A program made the position numbers and the translations under genes. Positions 59,072-64,000 of a stretch of 64,000 nucleotides of DNA are shown here, in pieces; the first letter of the stretch is position 1, and each line of letters opens with the position of its first letter. The notes under the pieces are model-generated. The model was not told where the DNA came from. It saw only the letters and a program-made list of their open reading frames with translations, and ran no database searches. Source of the stretch: Bog-473 sp052140165 (lineage in GTDB: Bacteria > Actinomycetota > Acidimicrobiia > Acidimicrobiales > RAAP-2); NCBI GenBank assembly GCA_052140165.1, contig JBKQUM010000041.1:56330-120329 (forward strand). The letters are read 5' to 3'.

Positions 59072-59309
59072 GAGGCCAGCGTGACGGCGAGCCCGCGGCG
59101 AAGGAATCCGGCAAGTCCCTGGTGCGACCCTGAGGGGAACCCCGAGGACTCGGGGATGTCCCCGATAGCCAGGGTGGTCGGGGCCGCGCGATCATCGGGA
59201 TATCGCAGAGGCACCCGATCCCGGCACGCGTCCGCTCGAGGAGGGTGGCCGCCCGACGGCAGCCTCGGGGGGCGCGCCCGGGCACTGGGTCCCGCCCAAG
59301 GGGCAATGG

Positions 59310-60638
59310 GTGCCGCCCGACGGGGGTTGGAACGGAGCGAACGGCCACTGGTCGCACCGTGGTGGTCCCTGGTCGGGCATGCATCGCCACCACCACCCCC
59401 ACATCCCCGGGAAGCTGAGGAGCCTGCGCCGGACCCCGGACAACCGCGTGCTGGGCGGCGTCTGCGGTGCGGTCTCGTCCGCCACCGGGATCGACGCCAC
59501 GTGGGTGCGCATCGGCTTCGTGCTGCTCTCCATCTGCAGCGGCGTCATGGTGTTCGTCTACGCCATGGCGTGGCTCCTGATCCCCATGGAGGGCGAGACC
59601 TCCAACATCTACTCCCGCGCCATCAGCGACCGCCACGGCATACGACTCATCGCCGCCGTCCTCGTCCCGCTGCTCATCGCGTTGTCGCTCATCACGAGCA
59701 CCTTGCATCTCGGATTCGTGGGGTTCATCGGGTGGCCCACCTTCCTGGCGATCGGCGTGGTCGTCCTCATCTGGCGCAACGCCAACGAATCGGAGAAGGC
59801 GTTCATCGACCACGACGTGGTGCCCCTCCTCGGCGCCGACACCCATGGCGAGGGGCGCCGTTGGCTCCTGGCGCGGGTGGCCCTTGGTGTGCTGGTCGGG
59901 GCGGGGGGGATCGTCCTGCTGGTCGAGGGTCACACGACCGTCGCCGCACTGCGCCCCGTCGGTGGCGCCGCCCTGGTGGTCGCGGCGAGCGTCATCATCT
60001 TCGGCCCCTGGTGGCTGAGCCTGGTGCGGGACCTCATCGCCGAGCGCCAGGCCCGGGCCCTGGCCGAGGAGCGGGCCCAGATGGCGGCCCACGTCCACGA
60101 CTCGGTGCTCCAGACGCTCGCGCTCATCCAGCGATCCTCCGACGACCCGCAGAACGTCGTGCGCCTCGCCCGGGCCCAGGAACGCGAGCTCAGGGCCTGG
60201 TTGTTCGAGGGCCGGCCACCGGGTGCCATCGGTGAGGACGCAACCATGCTCGGCGAGGGCGTCGGCGTGCTGCAGCGCCAGGTCGAGGCCGACCACGGCA
60301 TCACCGTGCAGGTTGTCATGGTGGGGGACTGCGAACTCGACGACGCGCTGTGCGCGCTCCTCGATGCCGCCCGTGAGGCCACCGTGAACGCAGCGAAGTG
60401 GTCCGGGGCCGAGCAGGTCTCCGTGTACGCGGAGGTCGAGCCCGACACGGTCATGCTCTACGTGCGGGACCGGGGCCGGGGCTTCGATCCCGACGCCGTG
60501 CCCGAGGACCGCCAGGGCATCGCGCAGTCCATTCGCGCCCGCATGGCCCGTTTCGGCGGGTCGGTCGTCATCCGGTCGGCACCGGGGGAGGGGGCCGAGA
60601 TCGAGCTCTCCATGTCGCGGCGGGAGCGTGTCAGGTGA
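59310..60638 (+). CDS. PspC-domain histidine kinase (NarL-system sensor)
   Basis: A 442-residue kinase. An N-terminal His/Trp-rich stretch is followed by a PspC domain (about 35-95: LRRTPDNRVLGGVCGAVSSA, AMAWLLIPMEGE), several further membrane helices, then a HisKA_3-type phospho-acceptor region (AHVHDSVLQTLALI) and an ATPase domain (AAREATVNAAKWSGA, RDRGRGFDPD). This PspC-kinase type with a LuxR regulator is known in actinobacteria. The start is GTG 59310 with AAGGGG six bases before; the frame stays open upstream to 59160 and encodes more W-V-P-P-like repeats but has no other start codon. It overlaps the regulator gene (GTGA). Confidence 0.88.
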   Translation: MPPDGGWNGANGHWSHRGGPWSGMHRHHHPHIPGKLRSLRRTPDNRVLGGVCGAVSSATGIDATWVRIGFVLLSICSGVMVFVYAMAWLLIPMEGETSNIYSRAISDRHGIRLIAAVLVPLLIALSLITSTLHLGFVGFIGWPTFLAIGVVVLIWRNANESEKAFIDHDVVPLLGADTHGEGRRWLLARVALGVLVGAGGIVLLVEGHTTVAALRPVGGAALVVAASVIIFGPWWLSLVRDLIAERQARALAEERAQMAAHVHDSVLQTLALIQRSSDDPQNVVRLARAQERELRAWLFEGRPPGAIGEDATMLGEGVGVLQRQVEADHGITVQVVMVGDCELDDALCALLDAAREATVNAAKWSGAEQVSVYAEVEPDTVMLYVRDRGRGFDPDAVPEDRQGIAQSIRARMARFGGSVVIRSAPGEGAEIELSMSRRERVR

Positions 60639-61315
60639 GCACGGGCCCGGACAGCGTCACGCCCCGACCATCGGGCCGGCCCCGGATCTTCCTGGTGGAC
60701 GATCACGCGGTCTTCCGCGCCGGCGTCAAGGCCGAGCTCGGCGAAGCGGTCGAGGTGATCGGCGAGGCCGACGAGGCCGCGGCCGCGGTCGAGCTCGTCA
60801 ACGAGCGGCTCCCGGACGTGGTCCTGCTCGACGTGCACCTTCCCGGTGGGGGCGGTCACGCCGTGCTGCGCGGTGTGCTCCCGCACCATCCCGAGGTGCA
60901 ATTCCTGGCGCTCTCGGTGTCCGACGCACCCGAGGACGTGATCGACGTCATCCGGGCGGGCGCCCGTGGGTACATCACCAAGACGATCTCCGGCCCCGAG
61001 CTCCTCCAGGCCGTCTACCGGGTCGCCGCCGGCGACGCCGTGTTCTCCCCGAGGCTGGCCGGGTTCGTCCTGGACGCGTTCGCCCAGACCGGCGCCCCCC
61101 CCGCCGACCTCGACCCCGAGCTCGACCAGCTGTCACCACGCGAGCGTGAAGTGCTGCGCTTGATCGCCCGGGGCTACACCTACAAGGAGGTGGCCCGCGA
61201 CCTGAGCATCTCGGCCAAGACGGTCGAGTCACACGTCTCCTCGGTCCTGCGCAAGCTCCAGCTCTCGACACGCCACGAGCTGACCAGATGGGCTACGGAC
61301 AGGCGCTTGGTCTAG
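60635..61315 (+). CDS. NarL/LuxR-family response regulator
   Basis: A 226-residue regulator. The receiver domain has the acidic pair in LVDDHAVFRAG, phospho-acceptor Asp66 (VVLLDVHLP) and Lys in GYITKTIS. The C-terminal LuxR helix-turn-helix is LSPREREVLRLIARGYTYKE, VARDLSISAKTVESHVSSVL. The GTG start overlaps the kinase stop by four bases. It probably controls the divergent PspC-DUF1707-cNMP operon, the usual arrangement for envelope-stress regulators. Confidence 0.92.
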   Translation: MSTGPDSVTPRPSGRPRIFLVDDHAVFRAGVKAELGEAVEVIGEADEAAAAVELVNERLPDVVLLDVHLPGGGGHAVLRGVLPHHPEVQFLALSVSDAPEDVIDVIRAGARGYITKTISGPELLQAVYRVAAGDAVFSPRLAGFVLDAFAQTGAPPADLDPELDQLSPREREVLRLIARGYTYKEVARDLSISAKTVESHVSSVLRKLQLSTRHELTRWATDRRLV

Positions 61316-61325
61316 ACAGGGGGCC

Positions 61326-62084
61326 ATGCGCGAAGACCTGGCCGCCGAGCACCGCGACGCGGCCCTCCTGGCCCAGATGGCGGGACGTGCCCTCGTGGAG
61401 CTGCGAGCCGACCCCCCCGCACTGCGCGACATCGGAGCGGCGGGCGACCGGATGTCGCACCAGCTGCTGGTGCGCGAGCTGAACCGGCTCTACCCCGATG
61501 ACGACGTGCGGTCCGAAGAGGGGCTCGAGCACGTGGCCGGCGAGGGCCGCCTGTGGATCATCGACCCGCTCGACGGCACGCGGGAGTTCCGCCAGCCCGG
61601 CCGGAGCGACTGGGCCGTGCACGTGGCGATGGCCCTCGGAGGAGTGGCCGTCGTCGGCGCAGTGGCGCTGCCGGCCCTCGACCTCGTCCTCTCCACCGGC
61701 GAACCTCCCGTCCTCCCGCCGGTTCCGCCCGGCGAGCCTCCGCGGGTCGTCGTGTCGAGGAGCCGACCTCCCGACGTCGCCTACGACGTCACCGAGGCGC
61801 TGGGCGGCGTGATGATCCCGATGGGTTCGGCCGGCGCGAAGATCGCCGCCGTGATCCTCGGCGCGGCCGACGTGTACGTACACGCCGGCGGCCAGTACGA
61901 ATGGGACTCGTGCGCCCCCGTCGCGGTCGCGACGGCGAGCGGGTTGCACGCCAGCCGCCTCGACGGGGATCCCCTCCGCTACGGCGACCCGGACGCGTGG
62001 CTTCCGGATCTGGTGGTGTGCCGCCAGGAGTACGCGCCGGCAGTCCTGGCGGTCACGACCGGGCAGAGCCGCCCGTACTGGTAG
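61326..62084 (+). CDS. cysQ: 3'(2'),5'-bisphosphate nucleotidase CysQ-like (IMPase family)
   Basis: A 252-residue Li-sensitive phosphatase-fold protein resembling mycobacterial CysQ. Metal-binding motifs are the Glu in RSEEG (about 62), WIIDPLDGTREF (about 76-87) and WDSCAPVAVATASG near the C-terminus. The family-specific SAGAKIAAVILG and HAGGQYEWDS are also present. CysQ removes 3'-phosphoadenosine 5'-phosphate made during sulfate assimilation and sulfation. The ATG is 10 bases after the regulator stop. A strong hairpin follows. Confidence 0.88.
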   Translation: MREDLAAEHRDAALLAQMAGRALVELRADPPALRDIGAAGDRMSHQLLVRELNRLYPDDDVRSEEGLEHVAGEGRLWIIDPLDGTREFRQPGRSDWAVHVAMALGGVAVVGAVALPALDLVLSTGEPPVLPPVPPGEPPRVVVSRSRPPDVAYDVTEALGGVMIPMGSAGAKIAAVILGAADVYVHAGGQYEWDSCAPVAVATASGLHASRLDGDPLRYGDPDAWLPDLVVCRQEYAPAVLAVTTGQSRPYW

Positions 62085-62121
62085 GCGCCGCCCGCAGACG
62101 CGCCGCGTGCAGGCGGCAATT

Positions 62122-62158
62122 GACAGAACCCCGCCTCGCTCGGAGACGGGGTTCTGTC
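62122..62158. terminator. Hairpin terminator between cysQ and the cold-shock gene
   Basis: GACAGAACCCCG (62122-62133) pairs perfectly with CGGGGTTCTGTC (62147-62158), and the stem extends through CCTC/GAG with one mismatch. It lies between convergent genes and could end transcription from both sides; a short T-poor tail follows. Confidence 0.8.
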
Positions 62159-62180
62159 GTTGACTGCGTGAAGATCGGCG

Positions 62181-62387
62181 TCAGCCGATGGCGCGCACGT
62201 TCGCGGCCTGCAGCCCCTTGGGGCCTTGGTTGGTCTCGAATTCGACCTTCTGGCCTTCCTCGAGATTGCGGTAGCCCGTACCGGAAATCGCGCTGAAATG
62301 CACGAACACGTCGGGGCCCCCACCGTCCTGGGTGATGAAGCCGAAGCCCTTCTCACCGTTAAACCACTTCACGGAACCAGTTGCCAT
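62181..62387 (-). CDS. Cold-shock protein (CspA family)
   Basis: A 68-residue single cold-shock domain. RNP1 is GFGFI (in KGFGFITQD) and RNP2 is VFVHF, both intact, with the family start GSVKWFNGEKG. It binds single-stranded RNA/DNA as a chaperone. Ribosome site GAGAGGAG precedes the ATG. The upstream gap of about 230 bases to the divergent carotenoid oxygenase leaves room for a long 5' leader, common for csp genes. Confidence 0.95.
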   Translation of the reverse strand: MATGSVKWFNGEKGFGFITQDGGGPDVFVHFSAISGTGYRNLEEGQKVEFETNQGPKGLQAANVRAIG

Positions 62388-62619
62388 TGAAAATCCACTC
62401 CTCTCCTGGCCAGATTTGACCCGTGTTGGTGGGCCATGGCCGGTAGCTCTCGCGAGCTAGAGGGATTTCCAAACTTGTGATGGTGGTGCCCTCGAGGAAC
62501 AACCTTAGCGCGCCGGGGGGCGCAAAGGGTGTCTGAGCCCGTCCACGCACGGATTGGTCACGCATTCTTCACCTGGAGTGCCTAGTTTGGAACCGTCGTT
62601 CTCTCCAAGGAGGCCATCC

Positions 62620-63981
62620 GTGACGGTCGCTGCGAACCCGTATCTACAGGGCAACTTCGCCCCCGTGCACGAGGAGGTCACCTCGACCGAGCTTGCGGTG
62701 ACCGGCCGGGTGCCCGATGCCCTCTGCGGCCGGTACCTGCGGAACGGCCCGAATCCGGTGTCGGTGCCCGAGCCGGCGGCCTACCACTGGTTCACCGGCG
62801 ACGGGATGGTCCACGGGATCCGACTGCGCGACGGACGGGCGGAGTGGTACCGGAACCGCTGGGTGCGCTCCGCCGACGTGGCGCGCGCCCTGGGCGAGGA
62901 GCCCCGTCCCGGCGCCGTGCACGCGGGCATGGACTTCGCCCCCAACACCAATGTCATCGGGCACGCCGGGCGAACCTTTGCCATCGTCGAGGCCGGCGCA
63001 CGCCCGTACGAGCTCACCGACGAGCTCGACACGATCGGCCCGTGCGACTTCGGCGGCACCCTCGAGGGTGGCTACACCGCCCATCCCAAGCGGGACCCGC
63101 TGACCGGCGAGCTCTACGCCGTCTCCTACTTCTTCGGTTGGGGTGACGACGTCGAGGTGACGGTCCTCGATGCGCAGGCGCGGGTGCGGTCAGCGAGACG
63201 CGTGTCCATGGGCGGGCCGGTGAGCGTGCACGACACCGCCATCACCCAGCGCTACATCGTCCTGCTCGACCTCCCCGTGACGTTCAGCATGGAGGCCGTT
63301 GCCGCGGGCGCGCGCTTCCCGTACCGCTGGCGGGAGGGGTACCGCGCCCGCGTGGGCCTGCTGCCCCGCGACGGTGACGCCACCGACGCCGTCTGGCACG
63401 ACGTCGACCCGTGCTACGTGTTCCACCCCATGAACGCGTTCGACGTGCGCGACGGCGACGGGATCGTGCTCGACGTGGTGCGGCACCCCTCCATGTTCCG
63501 GACCCAGCTCCTCGGCCCCGCCGAGGGGTCGCCGACGCTGGAGCGGTGGCATCTCGACGGGCGCGGCGGCGCTGTCAAGGAGGAGAGGCTCGACGATCGC
63601 GGCCAGGAGTTCCCCCGCGTCGACGAGCGGCGGGTGGGCCTCCCGCACCGCTACGGCTACGCGGTGGCGGTCGAAGAGTCCGACGACATCCTCGGCACCG
63701 AGTCGGTGCTGATCCGTCACGACCTCGAGCGTGGCGCGAGCTCCACCCGATCCTTCGGCCGTGGCGCCTCGCTGGGCGAGGCCGTCTTCGTCCCCCGTGC
63801 CGACGACGCCGAAGAGTCCGACGGCTGGCTGATGGCGCTCGTGCACTCGTCCGAGGCGGGTTCCTCGGCGTTGCACATCCTCAACGCCGACGACGTCGAC
63901 GGCGAGGCGCAGGCCGTGATCGAGCTCCCGCAGCGGGTGCCCGCCGGGTTCCACGGCAACTGGGTGCCGGACCCGGCCTGA
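62620..63981 (+). CDS. Carotenoid oxygenase family protein (RPE65/lignostilbene dioxygenase-like)
   Basis: A 453-residue seven-bladed propeller oxygenase that cleaves a C=C bond of apocarotenoids or stilbenes using Fe(II). The four iron-ligand His are recognisable in GGYTAHPKRDP, VSVHDTAI, YVFHPMNAFD and GFHGNWVPD at the C-terminus. The N-terminal GRYLRNGPNPV and HWFTGDGMVHG are also typical. The GTG at 62620 has a perfect AAGGAGG seven bases upstream; the longer frame to 62554 was rejected. Substrate is not determined. Confidence 0.92.
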   Translation: MTVAANPYLQGNFAPVHEEVTSTELAVTGRVPDALCGRYLRNGPNPVSVPEPAAYHWFTGDGMVHGIRLRDGRAEWYRNRWVRSADVARALGEEPRPGAVHAGMDFAPNTNVIGHAGRTFAIVEAGARPYELTDELDTIGPCDFGGTLEGGYTAHPKRDPLTGELYAVSYFFGWGDDVEVTVLDAQARVRSARRVSMGGPVSVHDTAITQRYIVLLDLPVTFSMEAVAAGARFPYRWREGYRARVGLLPRDGDATDAVWHDVDPCYVFHPMNAFDVRDGDGIVLDVVRHPSMFRTQLLGPAEGSPTLERWHLDGRGGAVKEERLDDRGQEFPRVDERRVGLPHRYGYAVAVEESDDILGTESVLIRHDLERGASSTRSFGRGASLGEAVFVPRADDAEESDGWLMALVHSSEAGSSALHILNADDVDGEAQAVIELPQRVPAGFHGNWVPDPA

Positions 63982-64000
63982 GCTGATCGCGTCGGGGCCC

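Noticed and set aside
1..64000. tRNA, rRNA or phage attachment sites
   Set aside because: No cloverleaf with a GTTCGAATC-type T-loop or rRNA-like stretch was found in any intergenic gap.

Overview
The window is GC-rich, densely coded DNA from an actinobacterium. Three lines of evidence support this: a mycothiol-dependent formaldehyde dehydrogenase (MscR type), an F420-type luciferase-like oxidoreductase, and a complete decaprenyl-phosphoryl-arabinose gene set (UbiA, DprE1, DprE2). A DUF222/HNH (13E12-type) nuclease, MMPL, PspC and DUF1707 proteins fit too. An uncultured Acidimicrobiia-like lineage is my inference; no rRNA or tRNA is present to fix it.

Layout. 1-9 kb is a catabolic island: acyl-CoA dehydrogenase (cut by the edge), SDR, amidohydrolase, cyclase-family hydrolase, Baeyer-Villiger monooxygenase (BVMO), Rieske oxygenase, SnoaL-like protein, F420-type oxidoreductase and class II aldolase. 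Palindromic operator candidates lie in its divergent promoters. 9-13 kb carries stress functions: a cysteine-less DksA-like protein, a siderophore-interacting flavoprotein, an NhaA-DsbA fusion and a coupled msrB-msrA pair. 13-19 kb holds a BVMO-esterase fusion and a triple-PAS GGDEF-EAL protein. 19-29.6 kb, all on the minus strand, is an almost unbroken chain: OmpR-type regulator, histidine kinase, small membrane protein, ApbE, ferric-reductase-like haem protein, NuoF-like flavoprotein, ferredoxin, phosphodiester-glycosidase-like protein, then UbiA-DprE1-DprE2. Nearly all junctions are overlapping start/stop codons, so redox and arabinan-precursor genes appear co-expressed.

31-38.2 kb is the most unusual part. 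A two-gene module occurs twice in tandem. Each copy has an ORF ending in W-N-G-S-type pentapeptides, followed within about 30 bases by a membrane-bound GAF-PAS-GGDEF-EAL protein. In the second copy the first gene is a subtilase (S8 peptidase) that has lost its catalytic Asp region and reading frame; in the first only a 65-residue ORF with the same tail remains. Both modules are preceded by CAAC(C) repeats spaced exactly 11 bp apart.

38-48 kb holds a fused EtfB-EtfA, an MFS exporter, a gamma-glutamyltransferase family enzyme, mscR, membrane proteins and a secreted repeat protein. 48-57.6 kb has a second amidohydrolase, the HNH nuclease, a methyltransferase, a thiolase/Zn-ribbon pair, an aldo-keto reductase and an MMPL transporter. 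57.6-61.3 kb is an envelope-stress cluster (cNMP-binding, DUF1707, PspC, PspC-kinase, LuxR-type regulator) with 9-bp minisatellites. CysQ, a cold-shock protein and a carotenoid oxygenase close the window.

No intergenic stretch exceeds 300 bases. The larger gaps (18615-18831, 33978-34202, 47241-47456, 49950-50162, 55114-55317, 59072-59309, 62388-62619) hold only the regulatory candidates listed or nothing I can recognise.
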